DNA of 64,000 nucleotides from Acidobacteriota bacterium (GCA_040754075.1 JBFMDH010000038.1:1-64000); one strand, 5' to 3'; positions 15,913 through 24,385 are shown, counted from the stretch's first letter. The notes: a model not told the origin generated them from the sequence alone. A program made the numbers and translations.

Positions 15913-17211
15913 ATGAAACAAAGCATCGTTCTTGCTCTGGTCTTTTTACTTACGTTTAGCTCTTTTGCCGCCAATCAACCCTTAAAGAAAACTTCTGCTG
16001 AAACACGCGAACAGCAAATCGCCCAAGCCGTTGAAGCCTCGAAAGCCAAACTCATCGAAACGCGCCGCGATTTTCACATGCACCCGGAACTCTCAAATCG
16101 CGAAACCCGCACCGCACAGGTCATTGCCGAACGCCTGCGCGCCCTCGGCTTTGATGAAGTGAAAACCGGTGTGGCGCATCACGGCATCGTCGCTTTACTG
16201 AAAGGCAAAAAGCCCGGACCCGTGGTTGCCGTGCGCACAGACATGGATGCGTTGCCGATTCAGGAAACCCTCGATGTACCGTACAAATCGAAAAACCCCG
16301 GCGTCAAACATGCCTGCGGTCACGATGTTCATATGACTGTCGAACTCGGCGTTGCCGAAGTCTTGTCGAAGATGCGCGAGCAAATTTCCGGCACTATTAA
16401 ATTCATCTTTCAACCCTCTGAAGAAGGCGCGCCGACCGGCGAAGAAGGGGGCGCGAATTTAATGATTAAAGAAGGCGCTCTGGAAAATCCGCGCCCGCAA
16501 GCCATCTTCGGATTGCATACCATGCCGAGCATCGAAGCCGGGCAAATCGCTTATCATTCGGGCGCGGCAATGGCGTCATCCGACCGCGTTTTGATTACCA
16601 TTCGCGGCAAAAAATCGCACGGCGCGCAACCCCACCTCGGCGTCGATGCCATCGTCGTTGCTGCCGAATGTGTCACCGCTTTGCAAACCATTCGCAGCCG
16701 TCGCACAGACCCGCTCGACCCGCTGGTTTTAACCATTGGCACGATTCATGGCGGCGACCGCTACAACATCATCGGCGACGAAGTGAAGATGACCGGCACC
16801 ATGCGCGCGCTCAGCGAAGAAACCCGCAAACGCGCTCAGACTTTGATTCGCGAAACCCTCGCGGGCGTCACCTCATCCTATGGCGCAACTTTCGATTTGC
16901 AATTCGATAACCCCAACCCCGTAACCTATAACGACCCGGCGCTCGTCGAAACAACTTTGCCGACGATTCGCCGCATTGTTGGCGCGACCAATACGATTGC
17001 GCCAAAACCGTTTATGCCTGCCGAAGATTTTTCTTATTATCAGCAAGTCGTCCCCGGCTTCTTTTATTTTTTAGGCGTCGGCAATAAGGCGCGTGGGATT
17101 ACTGCGGCGTGGCATACGGCGGAATTCGATGTTGATGAACAATCATTGGTCGTTGGCGTGAAAGTGATGGCAAATGTCTTGCTCGATTATTTAGACCGCC
17201 ATGCGAAATGA
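15913..17211 (+). CDS. Secreted M20 family amidohydrolase (hippurate/IAA-amino acid hydrolase type)
   Basis: A zinc amidohydrolase of 432 residues that hydrolyses N-acyl amino acids. The signal peptide (MKQSIVLALVFLLTFSSFAA) marks it as exported. Active-site motifs are in place: RTDMDALP, HACGHDVHM with the ligand cysteine and histidines, QPSEEGA with the catalytic glutamates, and MPAEDFSYY near the C-terminus. The ATG at 15913 has GGAGAA 5 nt upstream; the longer frame from 15844 overlaps the likely promoter and would bury the signal peptide. It is convergent with the next gene and separated from it by a hairpin. Physiological substrate unknown. Confidence 0.9.
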   Translation: MKQSIVLALVFLLTFSSFAANQPLKKTSAETREQQIAQAVEASKAKLIETRRDFHMHPELSNRETRTAQVIAERLRALGFDEVKTGVAHHGIVALLKGKKPGPVVAVRTDMDALPIQETLDVPYKSKNPGVKHACGHDVHMTVELGVAEVLSKMREQISGTIKFIFQPSEEGAPTGEEGGANLMIKEGALENPRPQAIFGLHTMPSIEAGQIAYHSGAAMASSDRVLITIRGKKSHGAQPHLGVDAIVVAAECVTALQTIRSRRTDPLDPLVLTIGTIHGGDRYNIIGDEVKMTGTMRALSEETRKRAQTLIRETLAGVTSSYGATFDLQFDNPNPVTYNDPALVETTLPTIRRIVGATNTIAPKPFMPAEDFSYYQQVVPGFFYFLGVGNKARGITAAWHTAEFDVDEQSLVVGVKVMANVLLDYLDRHAK

Positions 17212-17217
17212 AAAGCA

Positions 17218-17249
17218 GGTTGAGTGCTCACTGAGGTGGACACTCAACC
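17218..17249. terminator. hairpin between convergent genes
   Basis: GGTTGAGTG (17218-17226) and CACTCAACC (17241-17249) form a perfect 9-bp stem with a 14-nt loop between convergent stops. The T-run after it is weak (ACTTTATTTT), so termination is plausible but not certain. Confidence 0.5.
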
Positions 17250-17259
17250 AATCATAACT

Positions 17260-17967
17260 TTATTTTCGCTCAAGAATGGGGGTGGGAAAATCTTTGAGCA
17301 TCTTCCAGATAATCGTTAAGCTGCCGTCGGCATCCTGACGAATCACGCGGAAAGCAACCAGTACATCCGATTGATGATAATCAATGGAACGCAATACATA
17401 AGTGCGATTGACTCTTGCTCCCACATAACGGCTGTAATTAAAACCTTGAACGGCAATCCCGGTTCCGCTGATGTGCTGTTGTTCGCGCGCCTGTGGTTCA
17501 GCGGTTGGCGCATTGAAATTCGCTAAGAATTCGACTGCCGGATGCGTGAGGGTTATTTCATCAAGCGGCACATCGCCAATCATGGTAATGAAACCGAAAC
17601 CCGCACCTAAAAATCCTGCCTGAAGTCTTCCTTGTTCCAGACTGATGTCCGACCCATTACCGTATTCATGAACCAACCTCGTAAACGAATAGTATGCGCC
17701 GCCTTCACGAATCAATAGTTTGTCTCGATATTTTTCTCTCGGCATCAAGCGAAACATGCCTCTGTCGGATTGAGCAAGAAACTCAGCGAAAGCCGCTTTA
17801 TCTTCTTTTGCAGGTTCGAGAAATTCTCTCTCTTTTTCTCTGATTTGTTGTTTCAAAGCCTCGATTTCTTGTTCGAGTTTGGCGCGGTCTTGCGCAATTG
17901 CCGCAGTTGATAACCCGAAAGCCAAAACCAGAATGGGTAAAATTGGAAGGTGACGAAAACGCATCAT
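17260..17967 (-). CDS. Secreted protein of unknown function with N-terminal coiled coil
   Basis: I do not recognise a family. The 235-residue protein has a signal peptide (LPILPILVLAFGLSTAAIAQ), then a short predicted coiled coil (KLEQEIEALKQQIREKEREFL). A longer beta-rich region with many aromatic residues follows, ending in a pattern of alternating strands (YVLRSIDYHQSDVLVAFRVI, then LTIIWKML). A perfect AGGAGG precedes the tandem ATGATG start, so translation should be strong. It is likely periplasmic. It is a single-gene unit convergent with the M20 gene; the context gives no functional clue. Confidence 0.75.
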   Translation of the reverse strand: MMRFRHLPILPILVLAFGLSTAAIAQDRAKLEQEIEALKQQIREKEREFLEPAKEDKAAFAEFLAQSDRGMFRLMPREKYRDKLLIREGGAYYSFTRLVHEYGNGSDISLEQGRLQAGFLGAGFGFITMIGDVPLDEITLTHPAVEFLANFNAPTAEPQAREQQHISGTGIAVQGFNYSRYVGARVNRTYVLRSIDYHQSDVLVAFRVIRQDADGSLTIIWKMLKDFPTPILERK

Positions 17968-18154
17968 AAGACCTCCTGAACATTGTAAGGTTGGAAACTT
18001 TGAACCGCTTCGGCATTGCGCCGAATAAATCGCGGCAAAATGCTAACGCGGATATATCCATAAATCAATTCATTGCAGGCAATCTCACGTTGATTTTAGG
18101 TGCGCCGGTTTGTAGAGTAATCGCGCAGTGAAATTCAACGACCAGGAGCGCGTT

Positions 18155-18949
18155 ATGTTCCGTTATAAAAATCTCCTTTTCACTTTAGCTTTCTTAACGG
18201 TCTCGGCAACGGCGATACACGCGAAAAGCGAAACCGGTTTTTTAAATCGCACCGCAAAAATCGGCGCGAATGAATATCGCTATCAAGTCTATTTGCCGCT
18301 CAACTGGAATGCGAAAAAGAAATTGCCCGTTGTGCTTTTCCTGCACGGCGCAGGTGAACGCGGAAGCGACGGCATCATTCAAACCGAAGTCGGCATCGGC
18401 ACCGCTGTGCGTCGTTACACAGACCGCGCCCAATGCCTCATCGTCTTTCCGCAATGCCCGAAAAATCGCTGGTGGAGTGAACCCGAAATGCAAACGATGG
18501 CGCTTAAAACCCTTGAACTCGCCAGCAAAGAATTTAACGGCGACGCGACGCATACTTACTTAACCGGGCTTTCGATGGGCGGCTACGGTTCGTGGGCGAT
18601 TGCCTCGGCAAATCCCAATAAATTCGCGGCGATTGCGGTGATTTGCGGCGGCGTTCGACTTCCGCAAAGAATCGCCGATCAACTGAAAATTCCGGCAACC
18701 GACGGCGAAGACCCGTACACCCCGGTTGCGCAAAAAATCGGCAAAACCCCGGTGTGGATTTTTCACGGCGCGGTTGATGCCGTCGTTCCGGTGACCGAAT
18801 CGCGCAAGATGAACGAAGCTTTGAAAACCACCGGCGGCAACGTCAAATACACCGAATACGAAGGCGTCAATCACAATTCGTGGGAAAAAGCTTACGCTGA
18901 ACCGGAATTCTTCAACTGGCTGCTCGCGCAAAAACTGGAAAAGAAATAG
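18155..18949 (+). CDS. Secreted alpha/beta-hydrolase (phospholipase/carboxylesterase type)
   Basis: A 264-residue alpha/beta-hydrolase with a signal peptide (LLFTLAFLTVSATAIHA). The oxyanion-hole region is LFLHGAGERGSDG. The nucleophile serine sits in GLSMGGYGSW. The acid is probably the Asp in HGAVDAVVPV, and the histidine is in GVNHNSW. This is the layout of the esterase group often annotated as phospholipase/carboxylesterase or prolyl-oligopeptidase-like, acting on ester bonds of plant polymers or lipids. The frame opens at a GTG (18128), but the ATG at 18155 has CAGGAG 6 nt upstream. A heptad-repeat hairpin follows immediately after the stop. Confidence 0.85.
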   Translation: MFRYKNLLFTLAFLTVSATAIHAKSETGFLNRTAKIGANEYRYQVYLPLNWNAKKKLPVVLFLHGAGERGSDGIIQTEVGIGTAVRRYTDRAQCLIVFPQCPKNRWWSEPEMQTMALKTLELASKEFNGDATHTYLTGLSMGGYGSWAIASANPNKFAAIAVICGGVRLPQRIADQLKIPATDGEDPYTPVAQKIGKTPVWIFHGAVDAVVPVTESRKMNEALKTTGGNVKYTEYEGVNHNSWEKAYAEPEFFNWLLAQKLEKK

Positions 18950-19070
18950 GAAAGGCAAAAGTAAAAAAAACAAAAGCAAAAAGTAAGAAGGCAAAAATGA
19001 CATTTGTAATTAACGCTTTATAAATTCCGAACTTTTTACTTTTGCCTTTTTACTTTTGCCTTTTGCCTTA
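18950..19070. repeat. heptad-repeat inverted pair (CTTTTGC family)
   Basis: The right arm (19031-19070) reads ACTTTTT, ACTTTTG, CCTTTTT, ACTTTTG, CCTTTTG, CCTTATT in strict 7-nt steps. The left arm (18950-18999) is the degenerate reverse complement, rich in AAAGGCAAAAGT-like units. The arms flank about 30 nt and fill the entire gap between the esterase and methyltransferase genes. The right arm runs to within 7 nt of the next start codon. Confidence 0.9.
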
Positions 19071-19076
19071 TTCATT

Positions 19077-19697
19077 ATGGGCATTTACGCAAAATATATT
19101 TTTCCGCGTCTGCTTGACCTGACGCTCAATAATCCGCAACTCGGCAAATACCGGCGGCGCGCGCTCGCGGAGGCAAAAGGCAAGGTGCTTGAAATCGGTT
19201 TCGGCACCGGCTTGAATTTGCCTTACTATCCCGAAGCGGTCACGCAAATCACTGCGATTGACCCCGAAAGTATGCTCGCCAGGCGCGTCGCCGAACGCAT
19301 CGAAAAATCCAATGTGCCGGTCGAATTTTTTCAACTTAATGCTTCGGGACATTTGCCTTTCGATGATGCAACATTCGATTCCGTGGTGACGACCTTTACG
19401 CTCTGCTCGATTGAACACGTAGATGCGGCGCTTGCCGAAATGCGTAGGGTACTGAAACCCGAAGGGCAGTATATTTTTTTCGAGCACGGGCGCAGCGACG
19501 ACGCAAAAACCGCCCGGCGGCAAGACCGGTATAACCCTCTGCAAAAAATCGTCGGCGTCGGTTGCAATATGAATCGCAAGATTGATGCGCTTATCGAAGC
19601 GAACGGTTTTACCATCACCAACCTTGAACGTTTCCTGATGCCAAAATCCCCGCGCATCCTGGCGGAAATGTACAAAGGCACCGCGCAACGTTCGTAA
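19077..19697 (+). CDS. Class I SAM-dependent methyltransferase (METTL7/UbiE-like)
   Basis: A 206-residue methyltransferase. The SAM-binding motif I is VLEIGFGTGLNL, motif II is around ITAIDPES, and motif post-I/III is the FDSVVTTFTLCSIEHVDAAL stretch. A short N-terminal helix (YAKYIFPRLLDLTL) and the C-terminal part with MNRKIDALIEANGF resemble the METTL7-like group, whose characterised members methylate thiols or lipids. The frame is open further upstream, but that part translates the heptad repeat, so the ATG at 19077 is used. There is no clear Shine-Dalgarno because the repeat occupies that position. Substrate unknown. Confidence 0.85.
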   Translation: MGIYAKYIFPRLLDLTLNNPQLGKYRRRALAEAKGKVLEIGFGTGLNLPYYPEAVTQITAIDPESMLARRVAERIEKSNVPVEFFQLNASGHLPFDDATFDSVVTTFTLCSIEHVDAALAEMRRVLKPEGQYIFFEHGRSDDAKTARRQDRYNPLQKIVGVGCNMNRKIDALIEANGFTITNLERFLMPKSPRILAEMYKGTAQRS

Positions 19698-19740
19698 AAA
19701 TTTATACCTTTTGTTGAATTCCTCCCTTCAAAAACGATTT

Positions 19741-19812
19741 GCCACAAAAGAGCACAAAGGTACACCAAGTGCCTTCGTGAAACTTCGTGCCTTGGTGTCT
19801 TTGTGGTTTTTA
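19741..19812. repeat. octad-repeat hairpin (CTTTGTGG family)
   Basis: The left arm contains CCACAAAAGAGCACAAAGG and ACACCAAG. The right arm contains 8-nt units such as CCTTCGTG, CCTTGGTG and TCTTTGTG followed by GTTTTTA. The arms pair as CCACAAAGACACCAAGG-like strands. It lies downstream of the methyltransferase gene; the remaining gap to 19966 shows no gene. A related element overlaps the start region of the TPR gene near 40.6 kb. Confidence 0.8.
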
Positions 19813-19966
19813 TCCGATTGCGGTTAAAAGTTGCATGACCAACGTAAAATCAAAATTCGCGTGGCAGAGTTTGCGGTCTTTGCCATAAACTCAATTCATA
19901 TCCGGTGAAGTAAAACGGTTCCCCAGTGGTAAAAAATTTCAAAACGTTTCGAGCAAGGAGAGTAAA

Positions 19967-21244
19967 ATGTTCGCCTCATTGATTCGCAAATCCAAATCCC
20001 CGGTTGCCTTCAGCATTTTAGTATTGGTTATTGCCGTACTGGCTTGCGCTCAGGGAACGCAAAAAAGTTCACAACCTGCGCCCGCTCAAGACAGCGCCCA
20101 GCTCAACCACTACAACATTACCTTGAAAGATTTGCCGCCGCCCGAAGTGCAACGCGGTCCGGTTAATTTTTCCAAAATCATTCCGCGACCCGAAGGCGCA
20201 GACCTCATCGCGCCCAAAGGTTTCATCGTCAGCGAATATGCCGTTGATTTAATCAAGCCGCGCTGGATGCAGCTTGCGCCAAACGGTGATGTGTTTGTTG
20301 CCGAATCCGAAAAAGGGCAGATTTCTATCCTGCGCGACAGCAATAATGACGGCAAAGCCGACGAGCGGTTCATTTTTGCTACGGGACTTTCGCGACCTTT
20401 CGGCATGGCTTTTCAGAATGGTTTTTTGTATATCGGCAACACCGATGCCGTGGTGCGATTCAAATACAAATCCGGGCAGACTAAAGCCGAAGGCGAAGCC
20501 GAAAAAATCGCCAGTTTGCCAATGAACGGCTACCGCGAACACTGGACGCGCAATCTGATTTTCAGCGCGGATGGCAAAAAGCTCTATGTTACGGTCGGCT
20601 CGAAATCCAATGTCAATGCGGGCGAAGAGCCGATGCGCGCGGCGATTTCCGAAATGAATCCCGATGGCACGAACTCGCGCATCTATGCCAGCGGGCTGAG
20701 AAATCCTCTGGGACTGGCGTGGAATCCGACGACCAAACAACTCTGGGTTGCGGTGCAGGAGCGCGATTTGATTGGCAATGACCTGGTTCCCGATTATGTA
20801 ACGTCCGTCAAAGAAGGCGGCTTTTATGGCTGGCCCTATTCCTACATCGGGCAGAACGAAGACCCGCGCCGCAAAGGTGAACGACCTGACCTTGTGCAAA
20901 CAGCCACCGTGCCCGATGTCTTGATTCAGGCGCATTCGGCAATTCTCGGTCTGGTTTTTTACGAAGGCAAAATGTTTCCCAAAGAATATCAGGGCGATGC
21001 TTTTGCCGCTTTGCATGGCTCGTGGAATCGCGACAAGCGCACCGGCTACAATGTCATTCGCATTAAATTTAAAAACGGCAAACCCGTAGGCGGCTATGAT
21101 GAATTCGTCAAAGGCTGGATGCTCGGCGAAGACCAAGACAAAGTCTGGGGCAGACCCGTCGGGCTGCTGGTTTTAAAAGACGGTTCGATGCTCATCACAG
21201 ATGATGGCGCAGGTAAAATCTGGCGCGTCAGTTATAAAAAATAG
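19967..21244 (+). CDS. PQQ-dependent sugar dehydrogenase-like lipoprotein (sorbosone dehydrogenase type)
   Basis: A 425-residue beta-propeller protein of the glucose/L-sorbosone dehydrogenase family, which oxidises sugar aldehydes with pyrroloquinoline quinone in the periplasm. The N-terminus has a lipoprotein signal ending in VLAC, so it is probably anchored in a membrane facing the periplasm. Family blocks include NGDVFVAESEKGQISILRD, ATGLSRPFGMAF, YASGLRNPLGLAWNP, HGSWNRDKRTGYNVIR and a calcium-site-like DGSMLITDDGAGKIWRV. AAGGAG lies about 8 nt before the ATG. Whether PQQ or another cofactor is used cannot be read here. Confidence 0.9.
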   Translation: MFASLIRKSKSPVAFSILVLVIAVLACAQGTQKSSQPAPAQDSAQLNHYNITLKDLPPPEVQRGPVNFSKIIPRPEGADLIAPKGFIVSEYAVDLIKPRWMQLAPNGDVFVAESEKGQISILRDSNNDGKADERFIFATGLSRPFGMAFQNGFLYIGNTDAVVRFKYKSGQTKAEGEAEKIASLPMNGYREHWTRNLIFSADGKKLYVTVGSKSNVNAGEEPMRAAISEMNPDGTNSRIYASGLRNPLGLAWNPTTKQLWVAVQERDLIGNDLVPDYVTSVKEGGFYGWPYSYIGQNEDPRRKGERPDLVQTATVPDVLIQAHSAILGLVFYEGKMFPKEYQGDAFAALHGSWNRDKRTGYNVIRIKFKNGKPVGGYDEFVKGWMLGEDQDKVWGRPVGLLVLKDGSMLITDDGAGKIWRVSYKK

Positions 21245-21427
21245 GATGACTGATTCAAAACGCCTGTGATGCGGAATGCGCCGAAGGAGCATTGCCAAAC
21301 CGCTCACTTGAGTTAAACGAATTAGCGGTTTGATATTTCACCGAACGGCTGATGGATTTTGCTCGTAAGCCCATCAGGTAATTCCTGAAAACCGAATTAA
21401 ATGAACACAAGGAAAAATTAAAAAGTG

Positions 21428-21988
21428 ATGACCCATTTAAACCTGGAAGATTTGCAGGCGGGGCTTGCAACCATTCAACTGTCGCCCAGAGATGAAGGTC
21501 GATTGGAATTAATCGTCCGACGACCGCAAATCGGTGAACGCGAAATTTTACCGGAAGGCGAACTCTGTACGATTGAAGGACTCCTTGGCGACAACTGGCA
21601 AACGCGCAGTAGTTCGCGCACACCGGATAATTCTCCGCATCCCGATATGCAAATCAACATTATGAATGCGCGGGCGATTGCCCTCATTGCACAGGACAAA
21701 TCGCGCTGGCAACTGGCGGGCGATCAGCTTTTCGTTGACCTCGATTTAAGCAAAAGCAATTTGCCGCCGGGAACACGGCTGGCGATTGGTTCGGCAATCG
21801 TCGAAGTCACTGCCGAGCCGCACACCGGCTGTAAAAAATTTGTCGAACGTTTCGGCGTCGATGCTCAGAAATTTGTCAATTCGCCTCTGGGTAGAGAACT
21901 CAACCTGCGCGGCATTAACGCCAAGGTCATTTGCGGAGGCACGATTCGCGTCGGCGATATGGCAAAAAAAATCACCAACGCGGATTAG
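21428..21988 (+). CDS. MOSC domain-containing protein
   Basis: A 186-residue stand-alone MOSC protein, related to the C-terminal domain of molybdenum cofactor sulfurase and to YiiM/mARC proteins. These handle sulfur bound to a conserved cysteine or bind the molybdenum cofactor. The key cysteine is likely that in AEPHTGCKKFVERFG, and the strand pattern before it (LPPGTRLAIGSAIVEVT) is typical. The frame opens with GTG at 21425 directly followed by ATG at 21428; I use the ATG. An AAGGA lies rather far upstream. The integron cassette begins about 110 nt after its stop. Confidence 0.85.
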   Translation: MTHLNLEDLQAGLATIQLSPRDEGRLELIVRRPQIGEREILPEGELCTIEGLLGDNWQTRSSSRTPDNSPHPDMQINIMNARAIALIAQDKSRWQLAGDQLFVDLDLSKSNLPPGTRLAIGSAIVEVTAEPHTGCKKFVERFGVDAQKFVNSPLGRELNLRGINAKVICGGTIRVGDMAKKITNAD

Positions 21989-22095
21989 TTTGCAATTTGA
22001 CTCGAGGCGTCTGTTGATCAACAAAATAAAAAGCTGAACGCCGGTTCGCTTGTTTCGTTAGCGACCTATCAGGCATTCCATCCAGCCAATAATAG

Positions 22096-22798
22096 TTGGG
22101 CGTCCTGACCGTCGTTCAATCAGTTCAATGTCTGACACAGCAAGAAGGAGGATGAATGGCTATAGATAGAGATAATCAAGGCTCAGTTGCTGAGGTAATT
22201 CAAAGCCTGTTCCCAGACGATGCAGCCCAACGTTGCTCTTTAAATTTTCTAGCTGATTCAATCGCTATTGCAGATGCCCTCTCACCAGACCGCTGGGGAT
22301 TGACTCTGAGTAAGGACTTTTTGCGGCTCAATGTCGGAAAGATCGAAGTGCTTGCTTTTTTCTCAAATTTCATCCACTGCTTACTTGATCTTGATACACT
22401 ACCGGAAGAACTGAGGGAAGATGACAGAGTTGGCTTAAAGGAGAACGAAAACGATCCCCGTTTAGGAGTTTATAAGAGTGTCCCCTGTTCAATGGTATGC
22501 GACATATTTGACGAGGAGCCTGAAGAAATACTGGACATCATCAAAGGCTCGCACCGAATTCTGATAGAAAATGCAGCACGAACAGGAAGAAACCCGATGA
22601 CAAAGAGGGGACATTCTCCCACAGCGATTGACTATATAGCATCATATTTGGGGCGTGATTTACCGCAACCAGACTATTGCGGTGGAGAAAGATACTAAAC
22701 CCATCAAAGGCTGCCCAATAACCCGTTGCAGTAGAGTTCGCGAAGTAAGTTTTTCATCATTTCCTCAGTGCCGCTCGCGGCCCCGCTGAACGGGAGCG
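22096..22798 (+). mobile_element. solitary integron gene cassette
   Basis: The 703-bp segment starts after the G of GTTGGGC (22095-22101), a perfect GTTRRRY core, and ends at the G of GTTAGTA (22798-22804). Its 3' end is an attC whose outer box GCCCAAT complements the TTGGGC at the 5' end of the cassette, the signature of a former circular cassette. It carries one gene, with an AAGGAGG, in the same orientation. No integrase, attI or second attC is seen, and the left flank does not look like attC. Removal would restore AATAATAG-TTAGTATT, so this looks like insertion at a secondary chromosomal site. Confidence 0.82.
22156..22698 (+). CDS. Hypothetical protein carried by the integron cassette
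   Basis: I do not recognise a family for this 180-residue protein. It is soluble and acidic, with no signal peptide or membrane segment. Notable stretches are LSPDRWGLTLSKDFLRLNVG, a Glu/Asp-rich middle (DEEPEEILDIIKG) and a C-terminal SPTAIDYIASYLGRDLP. Several cysteines are scattered (CSL, CLL, CSMVC, DYCGG). An AAGGAGG lies about 5 nt before the ATG, better than for most neighbours, as expected for a cassette gene. Composition is somewhat more A+T-rich than the flanking MOSC and sigma genes. Cassette genes often encode unknown accessory functions; none is assigned. Confidence 0.8.
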   Translation: MAIDRDNQGSVAEVIQSLFPDDAAQRCSLNFLADSIAIADALSPDRWGLTLSKDFLRLNVGKIEVLAFFSNFIHCLLDLDTLPEELREDDRVGLKENENDPRLGVYKSVPCSMVCDIFDEEPEEILDIIKGSHRILIENAARTGRNPMTKRGHSPTAIDYIASYLGRDLPQPDYCGGERY

Positions 22799-22804
22799 TT
22801 AGTA
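22713..22804 (+). other. attC recombination site
   Basis: A 92-bp site. The outer boxes are GCCCAAT (22713-22719) and GTTAGTA (22798-22804). The inner stem pairs CCCGTT (22722-22727) with AACGGG (22789-22794), and CAG (22729-22731) with CTG (22786-22788). G22728 is left unpaired as the extrahelical base that directs strand choice by the integron integrase. A variable terminal region lies between. Length and layout fit known attC sites. Confidence 0.85.
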
Positions 22805-22840
22805 TTTGAGCAAAATAAATTTTTGAGGTGAAGGGTACGA

Positions 22841-23410
22841 ATGCAATCACAAGCGGAAATTTCGCGCGACATATTATGGAATGAATTGACTGTTGATTTA
22901 AAAAAATTCATTGTGCGTCGCGTTCCTAACGCTGCCGATGCCGAAGACCTGTTGCAGGATGCGCTTTTTAAAATCCATCGCAACATTGAACGCCTCGCCC
23001 CAAACAGCAATCTCTACGCCTGGGTCTATCAGGTCACGCGCCATACGATTATCGATTATTATCGCAACCATCAACCGAATGTCAGTCTCGATACGGCAAA
23101 CGATTTGCCCGAAGATTTCGCCGAAACCGTTTCAACAAGAAATGTCATCAGCGAAATTGCTGCTTGTCTGCAACCGATGCTCAAGCGTTTGCCGGAAAAA
23201 TATCGCGAAGCCTTGACGCTGGCTGACCTTGAAGGCATCACCCAGACAGAACTTGCCGGGCGTCTCGGAATTTCGCTTTCGGGCGCGAAATCGCGTGTGC
23301 AACGCGCTCGCGAACAACTGCGCGCCGTGATTGCCGAGTGCTGCCATTTTGAGTTCGACTGTCGCGGACAGGTCAAGGATTACCAGTGTAAAAAGCCTTA
23401 CACCTGTTGA
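22841..23410 (+). CDS. ECF-type RNA polymerase sigma factor, SigZ-like
   Basis: A 189-residue sigma70-family factor with region 2 (AEDLLQDALFKIHRNIERL, then YAWVYQVTRHTIIDYYR) and region 4 (LPEKYREALTLADLEGITQTELAGRLGISLSGAKSRVQRAREQLR). It has a cysteine-rich tail (CCHFEFDC and two later Cys) characteristic of SigZ-type factors and possibly metal or redox responsive. It directs RNA polymerase to alternative promoters. No anti-sigma gene is adjacent. GAAGGG lies about 6 nt before the ATG. The cassette insertion point is only about 40 nt upstream, so the cassette may have separated this gene from its promoter. Confidence 0.9.
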   Translation: MQSQAEISRDILWNELTVDLKKFIVRRVPNAADAEDLLQDALFKIHRNIERLAPNSNLYAWVYQVTRHTIIDYYRNHQPNVSLDTANDLPEDFAETVSTRNVISEIAACLQPMLKRLPEKYREALTLADLEGITQTELAGRLGISLSGAKSRVQRAREQLRAVIAECCHFEFDCRGQVKDYQCKKPYTC

Positions 23411-23528
23411 GGCTCAAATTTTTTTTTCAACCAGCCACTTTTTTTGCGTCCTTTTCAATAAGCTGCCGTTTGTAAGGCTAGAGGTCAATCTTGCGGTTGC
23501 CTCTGAGATTAAATAAGGAAAGAACGAT

Positions 23529-24299
23529 ATGAAAATTTTGACCCTGATAACTCTTCTTTGCTTTGTGATGGTCACCGCCTTTGCGCAAGACCCGTTGAAA
23601 GCGTTGCCGGAAAATTACAAACTGCAATTTGAAAATGACTATGTCAAAGTCACCCGCGTTCATTACCCGGCGAATGCAAAACTCGCGGCGCACGCGCATA
23701 CAGCTACAGCCTCGGCTTATGTTTATTTGAATGACAGTGACCCGGTCATTTTCAAACACATCGGCGCACAGTATGGCGCGATTAAGCGACCGGCGACCAA
23801 AGCCGGAAGTTTTCGATTGTACAAAGCGGTTCAGGAAATCCACGAAGTCGAAAATCCATCGAACACGCCGAGCGATTTTCTGCGAGTCGAATTTAAAACC
23901 GAACCGGTGAATGACAAGAGCCTGTATGGTCGCTATTTTCGCGAAGCCTATCCCGAAGGCGAAAATTTTCAGAAAGTCCAATTTGAAAACGAACAGGTGC
24001 GCATCACGCGATTGGTTTGCGCAGCGGGCAAAACTCTGGACGTCAACACCCGTGCTAATGAACCGGGCTTGCTGATTGCTTTAACTCCCGCAATGTTCAA
24101 GGCAAGCAAGGTGAAAGGCAAATCATCATCCCTGAAATTAGAAATGGGACAATCGACCTGGGTTGCGGCAAATCAGGCGCAACAATTGATGAATGCCGGT
24201 CAGTCACCGATTGAGTTGTTGCGTTTCGACTTTAAAACCGCGCCGCTTTCAAAAGCCGAACTGGAAAAGAAAAAGCCCCACGACCATTCTAAAAATTAA
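23529..24299 (+). CDS. Secreted protein with two cupin-like repeats
   Basis: A 256-residue exported protein with signal peptide MKILTLITLLCFVMVTAFAQ. Two related halves are visible: YKLQFENDYVKVTRVHYPANAKLAAHAH and FQKVQFENEQVRITRLVCAAGKTLDV, each opening a cupin-like beta-barrel. The first half keeps histidines (AAHAHT) that could bind a metal; the second lacks them and is probably structural. The tail is Lys/His-rich. AAGGAAAG lies before the ATG. It sits between the SigZ-like gene and a TonB receptor on the same strand, so a shared regulon is possible. Function unknown. Confidence 0.75.
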   Translation: MKILTLITLLCFVMVTAFAQDPLKALPENYKLQFENDYVKVTRVHYPANAKLAAHAHTATASAYVYLNDSDPVIFKHIGAQYGAIKRPATKAGSFRLYKAVQEIHEVENPSNTPSDFLRVEFKTEPVNDKSLYGRYFREAYPEGENFQKVQFENEQVRITRLVCAAGKTLDVNTRANEPGLLIALTPAMFKASKVKGKSSSLKLEMGQSTWVAANQAQQLMNAGQSPIELLRFDFKTAPLSKAELEKKKPHDHSKN

Positions 24300-24385
24300 T
24301 TTCGTAACTTCCGCTGACCTTTCCACGTCAAAGCTGCACGCTTCCATATTTCAAGGTGAAGCGTGCTTTGACTTTTCGGAACGAA

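Noticed and set aside
4529-19070. Short tandem repeats considered as CRISPR arrays
   Set aside because: Units are 7 nt in direct contact with no unique spacers, unlike the 23-50 nt repeats with spacers of CRISPR arrays.
20249-21136. Long antisense open frame (295 codons) inside the sorbosone-dehydrogenase-like gene
   Set aside because: It is a shadow of the strongly coding plus-strand frame; the translated sequence shows no domain and its start has no Shine-Dalgarno.
22034-22062. CTGAACG followed by CGTTAG upstream of the cassette, resembling a second attC right half
   Set aside because: The spacing between the two boxes is too long and no matching left half precedes it, so it cannot fold as an attC; the left flank is treated as chromosomal.
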